Positions 38,516 through 46,474 of a stretch of 64,000 nucleotides of DNA are shown here, one piece after another. The notes below the pieces were generated by a model. The model did no database searches. It was given only the letters and a program-made list of their open reading frames with translations, and was not told where the DNA came from. Both the position numbers and the translations under genes were made by a program. The stretch is taken from positions 62,001-126,000 of the forward strand of contig JAKVLB010000001.1 in assembly GCA_022484595.1 (NCBI GenBank), in the 5' to 3' direction. Numbering within the stretch: position 1 is the first letter of the stretch; each line of letters begins with the position of its first letter. The DNA is from Mageeibacillus sp. Lineage in GTDB: Bacteria; Bacillota; Clostridia; Saccharofermentanales; Saccharofermentanaceae.

Positions 38516-39943
38516 TTATCTGATGTTTTCTATGAATGCCTTATAACCGAGATACAGGTAATAAAGATCAATCTTTGATATAACCTCTACCGGCGCGTGC
38601 ATTGACAGCACCGGAACTCCGCAGTCTATTACATCCATTCCGAGCTTGGCCATATAGCATGAGATTGTTCCGCCGCCGCCGGCGTCAATCTTTCCTAGTT
38701 CACCTGTCTGCCACGGTATTGAATTCTTTGCGAAAATATCGGTAATCTGCGCGACAAAATCACCGTTAGCTTCAGAGCTTCCGGACTTTCCGCGCGCACC
38801 GGTATACTTCTCAAGCTTGAGTCCGTGAGACAGATACGCTGTATTCCGCTTTTCAAAGACAGAAGCATACTTTGGATCATATGCTGTTGTTACATCTGTT
38901 GAAAGCATCTTGGTTCCTGCCATAGCCTTGCGGAAGGTAAGCATATTGAAGCTGTCAACTCCGCCGCAGGATTTGGCAAGAAGCTCCATCAGGAAATTCT
39001 CATATAGCACGGACTGCGCGCCGGAATTGGCATAGGAGCCTATCTCCTCTTTGTCTGTAAGGATTGTAACGCATGTCCTTGAAGGCTTCTCCTGCGCCAT
39101 AAGCGCCATAAGTGCCGGGAATGCGCAAACCTTGTCGTCATGACCGTAAGCTGCGATTAAAGCTCTGTCAAAGCCCAGGTCGCGAGCTTTTGCAGCAGGA
39201 ACTATCTCTATCTCGGCAGACACAAAATCCTTCTCCGTAATCTTATACTCACTGTTAAGAAGCTTAAGTATCGCGGCTTTATATGGTTCGCTCAAGTCCT
39301 TGTCCTTGAGCGGAATACCGCCGATGATGACATTGAGATCCTCAGCCGGAATAAGCTCGGATGCTTTCTTGTTCATCTGTTCGCCGTCAAGATGCGGAAG
39401 CAGATCGCTGATATAGAATACAGGGTCTTCAGGCTTCTCACCCACACAAATCTCGTGGCACTTTCCGTCAGTTGTGTAGACAACGCCGTGCACGGCAAGC
39501 GGAATGGTCGTCCACTGATACTTCTTGATGCCGCCGTAATAATGCGTCTTGAAATATACTGTGTCACTGTCCTCGTAAACAGGGTTTGGTTTGAGGTCAA
39601 GCCTTGGCGAGTCGATATGAGCACCCAGAATATTGAATCCTTCCGTTACCGGCTTCTTCCCGATAACTGCAGCCGCAAAGCCCTTGCCTTTGATTGATGT
39701 ATAAACCTTGTCTCCGGCCTTCAGAGTATCAACGCCGCTGATATCCTTGTATCCCAGGTCTTCGGCCGTAGCTATGGCATTGCGTGCGAATTCACGCTCT
39801 GTCTTTGATATGTCAAGAAAAGCCTTGTACTCATCGGCAAATGCAAAAGCCGCGTCAATGTCATCTGATGAAGCTTCCATATAAAGGTTAGGATACTCCG
39901 CGAAAAGTTCTTCGGTCTTAGTCTCTTTCTTCTTCTTAGGCAT
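38516..39943 (-). CDS. apeB: M18-family aminopeptidase
   Basis: Zinc aminopeptidase of family M18 (yeast Ape1/aspartyl aminopeptidase type), likely cytoplasmic and releasing N-terminal residues from peptides. Metal-site regions are visible: LGAHIDSPRLDLKP, LTDKEEIGSYANSGAQS, STDVTTAYDPKYAS and the C-terminal PVLSMHAPVEV. 475 aa. The ATG at 39943 has AGAGGTGA upstream; an in-frame GTG three codons earlier is the alternative. It begins with a Lys-rich segment (MPKKKKETK). Confidence 0.92.
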   Translation of the reverse strand: MPKKKKETKTEELFAEYPNLYMEASSDDIDAAFAFADEYKAFLDISKTEREFARNAIATAEDLGYKDISGVDTLKAGDKVYTSIKGKGFAAAVIGKKPVTEGFNILGAHIDSPRLDLKPNPVYEDSDTVYFKTHYYGGIKKYQWTTIPLAVHGVVYTTDGKCHEICVGEKPEDPVFYISDLLPHLDGEQMNKKASELIPAEDLNVIIGGIPLKDKDLSEPYKAAILKLLNSEYKITEKDFVSAEIEIVPAAKARDLGFDRALIAAYGHDDKVCAFPALMALMAQEKPSRTCVTILTDKEEIGSYANSGAQSVLYENFLMELLAKSCGGVDSFNMLTFRKAMAGTKMLSTDVTTAYDPKYASVFEKRNTAYLSHGLKLEKYTGARGKSGSSEANGDFVAQITDIFAKNSIPWQTGELGKIDAGGGGTISCYMAKLGMDVIDCGVPVLSMHAPVEVISKIDLYYLYLGYKAFIENIR

Positions 39944-39976
39944 TAAAATCACCTCTTATATTTATTTCTTTGTATG

Positions 39977-40002
39977 ATAACATTATTGACAGAAAATGTT
40001 AT
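39977..40002. repeat. Perfect inverted repeat in the apeB/PHP divergent promoter region
   Basis: ATAACATT (39977-39984) and AATGTTAT (39995-40002) form an 8-bp perfect inverted repeat with a 10-nt centre. It lies between two divergent genes and could be an operator or a small hairpin. It is AT-rich, so chance is possible. Confidence 0.4.
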
Positions 40003-40020
40003 ATCAAAACGAGGTAAAAA

Positions 40021-40839
40021 ATGGTAACAGACGGACATAATCACACATGCGCCTACTCGCCCGACGCAAAACAGACTCCGGAACAGTTGATTGATTCTGC
40101 AATCAGCCGCGGCCTCCCGGGCATCGCGATTACCGAGCATTACGAGATTAACAATCCGGATTCTCATGATGAGATCCAGATTTTCAACCTTGATGATTAT
40201 TACCGGTCATTCAAAACCTGGAAATGCCTTTGCCATGACAATTTTAACCTGCTTCTTGGAATCGAATTCGGCTATCAGAGCAACTCTGAAGACAGTATCA
40301 GAAGTGCCGCTGCAATGATACCTTTCGATGTTGTAATACTCAGCAATCACTTTTTCAGAGGCCGTGACCCCTACTATTCTGATTCCTGCTACAGACTGTC
40401 CGCTTCTGAACGCAATAACGAATACATCAGTGTGATGGCGCAGATGTGCGAGAATCTTGACTGCTTTGACGTAGCAGGTCATTACGACTACATTAACCGC
40501 TACAATCCGGATTCAAGCGGACGCGTTCTTTACGACGACTGCCCAAAGGCGTTTGACAGACTTTTCGAAGCACTGATATACAAGAATAAATCACTGGAGA
40601 TTAATACCCGTTCAATTATGAAGCTACGTGCCCGCGGCGAGACGAACGTAATGCCTGACAGAAAAGTGCTCAGCCGATACCTGGACATGGGCGGCAGCAT
40701 GATAAGCCTCGGTTCTGACTCACACACCGATGACACATTGGGAATAGAATTTGAGGACACCTGTGAATATCTTAAGTCGCTTGGTTTCAGACAGACTGTA
40801 TATTTCAGGCAACATCAGCCGGTATTTGAACAGCTATAA
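40021..40839 (+). CDS. PHP-family phosphatase, histidinol-phosphatase-like
   Basis: Metal-dependent phosphoesterase of the PHP superfamily. The first metal motif is DGHNHTCAYSPD, then ITEHYEI, GIEFGYQ, ILSNHFFRG, AGHYDYINRY and near the C-terminus ISLGSDSHTDD. The arrangement and 272-aa length match HisJ-type histidinol-phosphatases, the L-histidine step 8 enzyme. No other his genes are present, so a different phosphate ester substrate is possible. GAGGT lies 5 nt before the ATG. Confidence 0.85.
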   Translation: MVTDGHNHTCAYSPDAKQTPEQLIDSAISRGLPGIAITEHYEINNPDSHDEIQIFNLDDYYRSFKTWKCLCHDNFNLLLGIEFGYQSNSEDSIRSAAAMIPFDVVILSNHFFRGRDPYYSDSCYRLSASERNNEYISVMAQMCENLDCFDVAGHYDYINRYNPDSSGRVLYDDCPKAFDRLFEALIYKNKSLEINTRSIMKLRARGETNVMPDRKVLSRYLDMGGSMISLGSDSHTDDTLGIEFEDTCEYLKSLGFRQTVYFRQHQPVFEQL

Positions 40840-40840
40840 A

Positions 40841-40862
40841 CCCGGATATGACTCCGGCGGCA
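40841..40862. terminator. Small hairpin between convergent genes
   Basis: CCGGA/TCCGG with a 6-nt loop follows the PHP gene stop and precedes the Nramp-like gene stop on the opposite strand. The stem is short and the T-runs are poor, so a bidirectional terminator is only possible. Confidence 0.3.
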
Positions 40863-40864
40863 GC

Positions 40865-42106
40865 TTAATTTCTGAAATATGAAGCGATCAGAATCAGCGT
40901 CAGACACGAGATAAATGCTACAGTAGTAATTGAAATAATATTCTGAAGCTTGTTATTTACATGCTTGCCCATTATATCCTTGCGATTTACAAGAATAATC
41001 ATAAATATCAGAATAACAGGTGACAAAACTCCCGCAAGCCTTTGTGTTATCAGAATCAGCTTCATAAGAGATATTCCGGGAATAAGAATCAGAGCGCTTG
41101 CGAAAGCTACCATAAATGTATAGATGCCAAAGAAAATAGGTGCTTCCTGCATTGTACAGTCAACACCGCTCTGCCATCCGAATGCCTCGCATACAGCATA
41201 TGAAGTCGACAGAGGTATTACTGATGCAGCCAGAACCGATGCACCGAACAATCCCGCGCCGAACAGAATAAATGCATAACGCCCGGCAAGAGGCTCAAGA
41301 GCCATAGCTGCCTGCTGTGCTGAATCAACGCTGATTCCGGCCTTATACAGAGTTGCGGCCGTACAGACTATGATAAAAAGCGATACGGCGTCGCCCCAGA
41401 ACGCACCCAGATAAACATCGAGTTTCTCGTACTTGTAGTCTTCAACACTCAGTCTCTTGTCGACAATTGATGATTGCAGATAGAACTGCATGTACGGTGT
41501 AATTGTCGTTCCGATAAGACCTATAAGCGACAAAATATAACCTTTATCCAGAGACATTGAAGGAGAAATAAGTGAACTGCCAACTTTGCTCCAGTCGGGT
41601 CTGGCAAGAAACGCTGAGATAATATAGCCGAAAAAGGCAAACGTAAACATGAGGAAAATCTTTTCGACCCGCTTATAAGAGCCCTTTGTGACAAGAAGCC
41701 AGATTATAATCGCGCATACAGGTACGGACACGTATTTGCTTACTCCGAACAATTCCATACTTGCGGCAATTCCTGCGAAATCACCGAGGACCACTCCGAA
41801 ATTCGCTATGAGCAGAATTACCATTGCAAAAAAAGTCCACTTGACTCCGAACGATTCGCGGATAAGGTCAGACAGACCTTTTCCGGTGACAACAGCCATC
41901 CTTGCATTCATCTCCTGTATTACGGCGAGACTCAGTGTAATTATAACCAGACTCCAGAGCATACTGTAACCATACGAAGCACCGACGGATGCATATGTCG
42001 CTATTCCGCCCGCGTCGTTGCCGGCGTTGACGGTAATTATACCCGGGCCGACGATTGATATCAGTTTCAGAAAATTCAGCCTGTTCTGGCGTTTGGTCTG
42101 CGTCAT
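40865..42106 (-). CDS. Nramp-related divalent metal transporter, probably NRMT (Mg2+) type
   Basis: Integral membrane transporter of 413 aa with about 11 hydrophobic segments and the Nramp fold. In the first helix the canonical metal motif DPGN is replaced by NAGNDAGGIATYAS, and in the sixth helix the usual MPH motif is replaced by TTITPYMQFYLQS. Loss of the TM6 Met is a feature of the NRMT branch, whose Clostridium acetobutylicum member transports Mg2+, rather than of Mn2+/Fe2+ MntH proteins. It overlaps the upstream PRC-MgtE_N-CBS gene by four bases, which also points to Mg2+. Substrate is inferred, not seen. Confidence 0.85.
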   Translation of the reverse strand: MTQTKRQNRLNFLKLISIVGPGIITVNAGNDAGGIATYASVGASYGYSMLWSLVIITLSLAVIQEMNARMAVVTGKGLSDLIRESFGVKWTFFAMVILLIANFGVVLGDFAGIAASMELFGVSKYVSVPVCAIIIWLLVTKGSYKRVEKIFLMFTFAFFGYIISAFLARPDWSKVGSSLISPSMSLDKGYILSLIGLIGTTITPYMQFYLQSSIVDKRLSVEDYKYEKLDVYLGAFWGDAVSLFIIVCTAATLYKAGISVDSAQQAAMALEPLAGRYAFILFGAGLFGASVLAASVIPLSTSYAVCEAFGWQSGVDCTMQEAPIFFGIYTFMVAFASALILIPGISLMKLILITQRLAGVLSPVILIFMIILVNRKDIMGKHVNNKLQNIISITTVAFISCLTLILIASYFRN

Positions 42107-43362
42107 GACTGAATCCTCCTTAGCCTTACATATTCATGTATAAGGTCATTGAGAAGAATAATTCCGACAAGAACGCCGTCGGTATCCTTTACCGGAACCA
42201 TCTGAAGATTATACTTCTGCATCAGGTCCATAACGACATCCAGATGATCTTCATCATTGACTGACAAAAGCTGATCCGACATCAGACTGCCGAGCAGTGC
42301 ACTTCCCTGAGAAGCAGCCAAATCCAAGAGTGTTACAAGACCGAGAAGATGTTCGTCTCTATCGGTAATATAGACATAATGTGACGTCTCTTCCTCAACA
42401 TCACCGTTCTTAAGCGCACTTACCGCTTCAGCAACAGTGGTCTCAGGTCTGAACGAAGAGAACTCCTTTGTCATAACAGAACCGACAGTGGCATCCTCAT
42501 ATTCCATAAGTTCCCTTATCTCATTTGACGCATCTGACTCCATCTGGTCAAGGAGCACTTCGGCACGCGTGTCATCAACATTCTCAAGAATATCAGCCGC
42601 TTCATCCGAAGGCATGATCTCAAGGAGGTCAGAAGCCCTTTCATCCGGCATTGTCTTAATGAGTGCCTGCTGCTTCTCTTCGTCCATTTCTTCAAGAACC
42701 TCTGCAGCCGTCTCATCATCGAGTCCGTGCATGAGCTGCATCTGACTTTCCCTGTCGAGCTTCTCTATTATGTCCGCAATATCAGCCGCGTGGAGCGTTG
42801 TAAGTTTATTCATTGAAGTCGAAAGCTGAAGGTCAAGCAGACCCGAAGAAATAGGCTGAACCGTATCCCAGCTGATCAGTTTGTTACGGAATTCCTTGCG
42901 CGACAAAGAGTTGATCCTTATTGCAACGTACTCAAGTCCCAAACGGCGAAGAAGACCGCGCAGACCGATATCAACTGCCACGACCTTCCATCTTCCGCCG
43001 GTCATGCCGAGTCTCACGTCGTTAACTCTCTCGACTTTCCGGCCGTGTACATCAACTATCTGTTTATCGAGAAAATTACGCGCGAGAAACAGACCGTTTC
43101 CCGGCGGTGGCATAACTCTTAAATGGTCCGAATTTATCATTACCTGATAGTGTTCATGACCATCGTGGCTTATCTCAAGATAATCTGCGGAAATATATGT
43201 CGTACTATGCCCGTTCTTAACCTCGATTGAAGCTATTACAGGGTTGTTGCCGCTCAAATCAAGAACCATATCATTAAGTCTGCCGAAAACGGTATCAGGC
43301 GTAATGATAATGTTCTTGCCGAGTATCTTACTGAAGAAAAAACTGGAAGATTTCTGCTGCAC
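42103..43362 (-). CDS. Soluble PRC-barrel / MgtE N-domain / CBS protein
   Basis: 419 aa without membrane helices. Order: PRC-barrel-like modules in the first ~170 residues (FGRLNDMVLDL, VDVHGRKVERVNDVRL); an MgtE N-terminal superhelical domain at about 185-290 (AADIADIIEKL, PDERASDLLEIMPSDEAADIL); and two CBS domains at about 300-410 (VGSVMTKEFSSF, LMQKYNLQMVPVKD). In MgtE these cytoplasmic domains bind Mg2+ and gate the pore; here the pore domain is absent and the protein is coupled to an Nramp-like transporter by an ATGA overlap. It is probably the cytosolic Mg2+ sensor or gate of that transporter. It starts with GTG; the GGAAGGAG ribosome site lies 7 nt upstream and can be hidden in a hairpin. 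Confidence 0.88.
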   Translation of the reverse strand: MQQKSSSFFFSKILGKNIIITPDTVFGRLNDMVLDLSGNNPVIASIEVKNGHSTTYISADYLEISHDGHEHYQVMINSDHLRVMPPPGNGLFLARNFLDKQIVDVHGRKVERVNDVRLGMTGGRWKVVAVDIGLRGLLRRLGLEYVAIRINSLSRKEFRNKLISWDTVQPISSGLLDLQLSTSMNKLTTLHAADIADIIEKLDRESQMQLMHGLDDETAAEVLEEMDEEKQQALIKTMPDERASDLLEIMPSDEAADILENVDDTRAEVLLDQMESDASNEIRELMEYEDATVGSVMTKEFSSFRPETTVAEAVSALKNGDVEEETSHYVYITDRDEHLLGLVTLLDLAASQGSALLGSLMSDQLLSVNDEDHLDVVMDLMQKYNLQMVPVKDTDGVLVGIILLNDLIHEYVRLRRIQS

Positions 43363-43369
43363 TTAAATT

Positions 43370-43435
43370 CTCCTTCCTGCGCGGAAAGAGGCAGCATCAG
43401 GCACTCAGATAACAGCCTGAATTATGTCCTTTCCG
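43370..43435 (-). promoter_or_regulatory. Candidate two-state RNA switch hiding the MgtE_N gene ribosome site
   Basis: On the minus strand CTCTTTCC (43383-43390) can pair with the ribosome site GGAAGGAG (43370-43377) over a 5-nt loop, 8 bp with one G-U. The same CTTTCCG (43382-43388) can instead pair perfectly with CGGAAAG (43429-43435), which lies inside the leader ORF. A TCAGGC/GCCTGA stem (43415-43420 with 43397-43402) nests inside the second fold and holds the leader stop codon in its loop. The two folds exclude each other. Pairing is seen; switching is inferred. Confidence 0.55.
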
Positions 43436-43488
43436 GAGCCTGTCAATTCATTTTGGCACATGTCCGTGTCGTCAGAATCAGCATCCAT
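43405..43488 (-). CDS. Asp-rich 27-residue leader peptide
   Basis: A short ORF with an excellent ribosome site, AAAGGAG (43498-43504) 9 nt before the ATG, and a TGA stop 43 bases before the MgtE_N gene. Its N-terminus is MDADSDDTDM: five Asp in the first nine residues. The rest contains GSGKD, whose codons carry the CGGAAAG element of the RNA switch. Acidic nascent chains destabilise ribosomes when Mg2+ is low, as known for E. coli MgtL, so the peptide may be the sensor. No homologue could be checked; it might instead be a small functional protein or an unused ORF. Confidence 0.5.
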   Translation of the reverse strand: MDADSDDTDMCQNELTGSGKDIIQAVI

Positions 43489-43543
43489 ATGAACAATCTC
43501 CTTTACAAATTATTACAAATTATTGGTTTGAAATTCAAAATGA

Positions 43544-43572
43544 ATTATAGCATTTTCCTTTGAACCGGTAAA
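43544..43572 (-). promoter_or_regulatory. Promoter of the leader-MgtE_N-Nramp operon
   Basis: Minus strand -35 TTTACC (43567-43572), 17-bp spacer, -10 TATAAT (43544-43549). A CCGGT/ACCGG inverted repeat overlaps and precedes the -35 (about 43565-43582) and could be an operator or the weak end of prfB. Transcription would start near 43537, about 175 bases before the first large gene. Confidence 0.6.
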
Positions 43573-43620
43573 TACAGACCGGCAAGAAATTACCTCAAAA
43601 TTACAATTATATGATGTGGT

Positions 43621-44736
43621 TTATTTCTCTATCTTCATTCCAGATAAGAACGCGAAAATGAAACCGTCAAGATTGCCGTCCATAACAGCATCAACATCCA
43701 CTTCTTCATATCCTGTACGGTGATCCTTTACGAGGGTATATGGACAGAAAACGTAGGAACGTATCTGCGAACCCCACGCAATATCCATCTGATTGCCCTT
43801 AAGATCTTCTACCTTCTCCATTGCAGAGGCCTTTGCAAGCGCGAAAAGCTTTGCCTTAAGCATCTTGAGACAGGTCTCCTTGTTCTGCAGCTGAGATCTC
43901 TCAGCCTGGCAGGCAACAACAATACCCGTAGGATTGTGAGTCATTCGAACAGCAGTATCGGTTTTGTTGATATGCTGACCGCCCTTACCGGTCGAACGGT
44001 AAGTATCTACACGGACATCGGTCATATCAATCTTGATGTCATCAGCTGTAGTCTCATCAAGTTCAGGAATTACTTCGCAGGAAGCAAAAGACGTATGTCT
44101 TCTTCCTGAAGCGTCAAATGGCGATATTCTCACCAGTCTGTGTACACCAAGCTCGGATCTCAGGTAGCCATAGGCATTATCTCCGGACACCATCATTGAA
44201 CATGACTTGATACCGGCCTCTTCGCCCTCAAGGAACTCCAGCTCCTTCACGGTGAATCCGTGAAATTCAGCCCAGCGGTTATACATTCTGTAAAGCATAG
44301 AGGTCCAGTCCATCGCCTCTGTTCCGCCGGCACCGGCGTGAAGCGTAAGGATAGCATTGTTGGCGTCATACTCTCCTGTAAACAGTGTCTCAAGACGCAT
44401 CTTCTCAACATCATCCTTAAAGAGCCTGACGTTCTCAGTAAGCTCCGGCAGTGAATTAATATCTTCCTCATCATTCGCAAGTTCACACAGAGCAAGCAGA
44501 TCCTCATGAGTCGATACGAGCTGATTGTATGATTCCACTTTCTTCTTGAGTTTACCGAGATTCTGTTGAAGTGATTGAGCTCTATCAACATCATTCCAGA
44601 AATCAGGCTCCTGGCTGCGCTGTTCAAGTTCACTTATCTGGTCGGATACATGATCAATATGAAGAGCTTCCTTAAGCTTTACAAGCGGCTCATCATAAGA
44701 CTCCAAATCTAATCGGATATTGTCAAATTCAAGCAT
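43621..44736 (-). CDS. prfB: Peptide chain release factor 2
   Basis: Recognises UAA and UGA stop codons. The tripeptide anticodon SPF is in RISPFDASGRRHTSFA, and the catalytic GGQ is in STGKGGQHINKTDTAVR. 371 aa. The reading frame is continuous from MLEFDNIRLDLE; the programmed +1 frameshift (CUU-UGA after an internal ribosome site) that controls prfB in many bacteria is absent. It ends nine bases before... the aminotransferase gene lies upstream with a 9-base spacing at 44737-44744. Confidence 0.96.
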   Translation of the reverse strand: MLEFDNIRLDLESYDEPLVKLKEALHIDHVSDQISELEQRSQEPDFWNDVDRAQSLQQNLGKLKKKVESYNQLVSTHEDLLALCELANDEEDINSLPELTENVRLFKDDVEKMRLETLFTGEYDANNAILTLHAGAGGTEAMDWTSMLYRMYNRWAEFHGFTVKELEFLEGEEAGIKSCSMMVSGDNAYGYLRSELGVHRLVRISPFDASGRRHTSFASCEVIPELDETTADDIKIDMTDVRVDTYRSTGKGGQHINKTDTAVRMTHNPTGIVVACQAERSQLQNKETCLKMLKAKLFALAKASAMEKVEDLKGNQMDIAWGSQIRSYVFCPYTLVKDHRTGYEEVDVDAVMDGNLDGFIFAFLSGMKIEK

Positions 44737-44744
44737 TACAATTA

Positions 44745-45932
44745 TTAACCTTTCCTCAAATCTTCAACGAATTCCTTAAGAAGAACCATTGCTTCTTTAA
44801 TGTCATCAAGTGACGCAGCATAGCTTATACGAACAAAGCCCTCTCCGCAAGCGCCGAAAGCATTTCCGGGAACTATCGCAACATGCTTCTCTATAAGGAA
44901 ACGCTCACAAAATTCTTCAGAGCTGAGTCCCGTGCATTTAATTGAAGGAAATGCATAGAAAGCACCGTAAGGAGTGAAACAATCAAGTCCGGCATCACTC
45001 AGGCCCTGAATAATAACTCTGCGCCTGTGATTGTATTCATCGCGCATCTTTATTATCTCGCCGTCAGCATTCATAGCCGCTTCAATTACGGCAAACTGTG
45101 AAAGTGAAGGTGCGCTCATTATACAGTACTGATGAATCTTGGTCATCTGGCTGACAAGCTCGTGAGGTCCGGCAATATAGCCGACACGGAAACCGGTCAT
45201 AGCATAACTTTTCGAAAATCCGTTAACCATAATAACGCGCTCGCGAAGTTCTGAAAACTGCGTAAGTGACGCCGGCTTGCCATCAAGATAATTAAGTTCA
45301 CAGTAAAGTTCGTCTGACAAAACAATAACGCCGGGATGACGAAGCAGAACATCTCTGATCCCTGCCCAGTCCTCAAGAGTCATGACAGCTCCGGTAGGAT
45401 TGTTCGGGTAACCGACAATTATGTACTTTGTCTTCTCTGTAATAGCCGCCTCAAGTTCTTCCGGCATAAGTTTGTAGCCGTTCTCAGGCTTTGTCTCAAC
45501 CGTGACCGGAACTCCATGAGCAAACTTTACAGTAGCATTATAAGCAACAAAACAAGGCTCAACAACAATGACTTCATCACCAGGGTTAATCAGGGCACGT
45601 GCCACAAGATCCAGACCTTCGCTGCCGCCCACAGTAATGAGCAGTTCTCCGTCAGGTGAATAACTGACTCCGTAACGGCGCTTGAGATAATCTGAAATAG
45701 CCTTCCTCGCGTTCAGGTATCCTGAATTCGGGGAATAATGCGTATATCCTTCCACAAGCGAGTTGATTCCGGCTTCGCGAATAGGCCATGGTGTGACAAA
45801 ATCCGGTTCACCGATAGACAGAGATATAACATGACCCTGCATCTCATTGGCAAGGTCAAAAAACTTCCTTATTGCAGAAGGCGGTACCTGCTGCACTGCG
45901 TCAGACATTTTTCCGTTATAATCAAAACTCAT
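44745..45932 (-). CDS. Class I/II aminotransferase (aspartate aminotransferase-like)
   Basis: PLP-dependent aminotransferase of 395 aa. The Schiff-base Lys is in NGFSKSYAMTGFRVGY; GGSEGLDL, YPNNPTGAV and SDELYCEL form the cofactor pocket, and the C-terminal FVRISYA carries the substrate-binding Arg. It resembles the PatA/aspartate-alanine transaminase group; the exact amino donor is not readable. It starts four bases inside the end of an Lrp-type regulator gene (ATGA), a pairing suggesting amino-acid-dependent control. Confidence 0.9.
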   Translation of the reverse strand: MSFDYNGKMSDAVQQVPPSAIRKFFDLANEMQGHVISLSIGEPDFVTPWPIREAGINSLVEGYTHYSPNSGYLNARKAISDYLKRRYGVSYSPDGELLITVGGSEGLDLVARALINPGDEVIVVEPCFVAYNATVKFAHGVPVTVETKPENGYKLMPEELEAAITEKTKYIIVGYPNNPTGAVMTLEDWAGIRDVLLRHPGVIVLSDELYCELNYLDGKPASLTQFSELRERVIMVNGFSKSYAMTGFRVGYIAGPHELVSQMTKIHQYCIMSAPSLSQFAVIEAAMNADGEIIKMRDEYNHRRRVIIQGLSDAGLDCFTPYGAFYAFPSIKCTGLSSEEFCERFLIEKHVAIVPGNAFGACGEGFVRISYAASLDDIKEAMVLLKEFVEDLRKG

Positions 45933-46417
45933 AAAATAATCGCCTGCCTGTCGTCCTTATTCGGATTGTCATAGATTATGCCGTTTGCCTTGTATTTCTT
46001 GAGAATGAAGTGAGTAGTAGTGGAAAGTACTCCCTCCTGAGTTGCAATCTTCTCAGAAACAAAGTTCGCAATGTCACGGAGGGTCTTGTCCTCATAAATA
46101 ATCATGAGGTCAAAGCCACCCGAAACAAGATAACATGCAGATACTTTATCATAACGGCTCAAAATCTGAGCTATATGATCATAACCCTTGTTCTTTATCG
46201 GAGCGATTCTGACTTCAATCATTCCGATGCATGTATCCGGTGCCTTCTTCTCCCAATTGATAATAGTCGAATATCCAAGGATTATATTCTCATCTCTCAG
46301 ACGCTTTATCTCAAGGTTGACCTCATCTTCGCTCACAGCCAGCATAGTGGCCATTTCAGCGGATGAAAGCCTTGCATTGTTCTCCATAAGATGTAATAGC
46401 TCGATATCATCAATCAT
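45929..46417 (-). CDS. Lrp/AsnC-family transcription regulator
   Basis: A 162-aa protein with an N-terminal winged helix (IELLHLMENNARLSSAEMAT...) and a C-terminal RAM/AsnC ligand-binding domain (ACYLVSGGFDLMIIYEDK). These proteins form octamers that sense amino acids. The ATG at 46417 has GGAGG 8 nt upstream; a GTG three codons earlier is the alternative. Coupling to the aminotransferase makes that gene the likeliest target. The C-terminal tail after ILKKYKANG is longer than in minimal family members. Confidence 0.92.
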   Translation of the reverse strand: MIDDIELLHLMENNARLSSAEMATMLAVSEDEVNLEIKRLRDENIILGYSTIINWEKKAPDTCIGMIEVRIAPIKNKGYDHIAQILSRYDKVSACYLVSGGFDLMIIYEDKTLRDIANFVSEKIATQEGVLSTTTHFILKKYKANGIIYDNPNKDDRQAIIL

Positions 46418-46474
46418 GATAAACACCTCCGTGACATTACAAACTGTTCGTAATCAGTCCTAAATTCAGAAAGC

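Noticed and set aside
43363-43620. M-box or Mn2+ (yybP-ykoY) riboswitch before the MgtE_N/Nramp operon
   Set aside because: I looked for the conserved loops of either class and found none; the leader instead contains a short ORF and a simple pairing switch.
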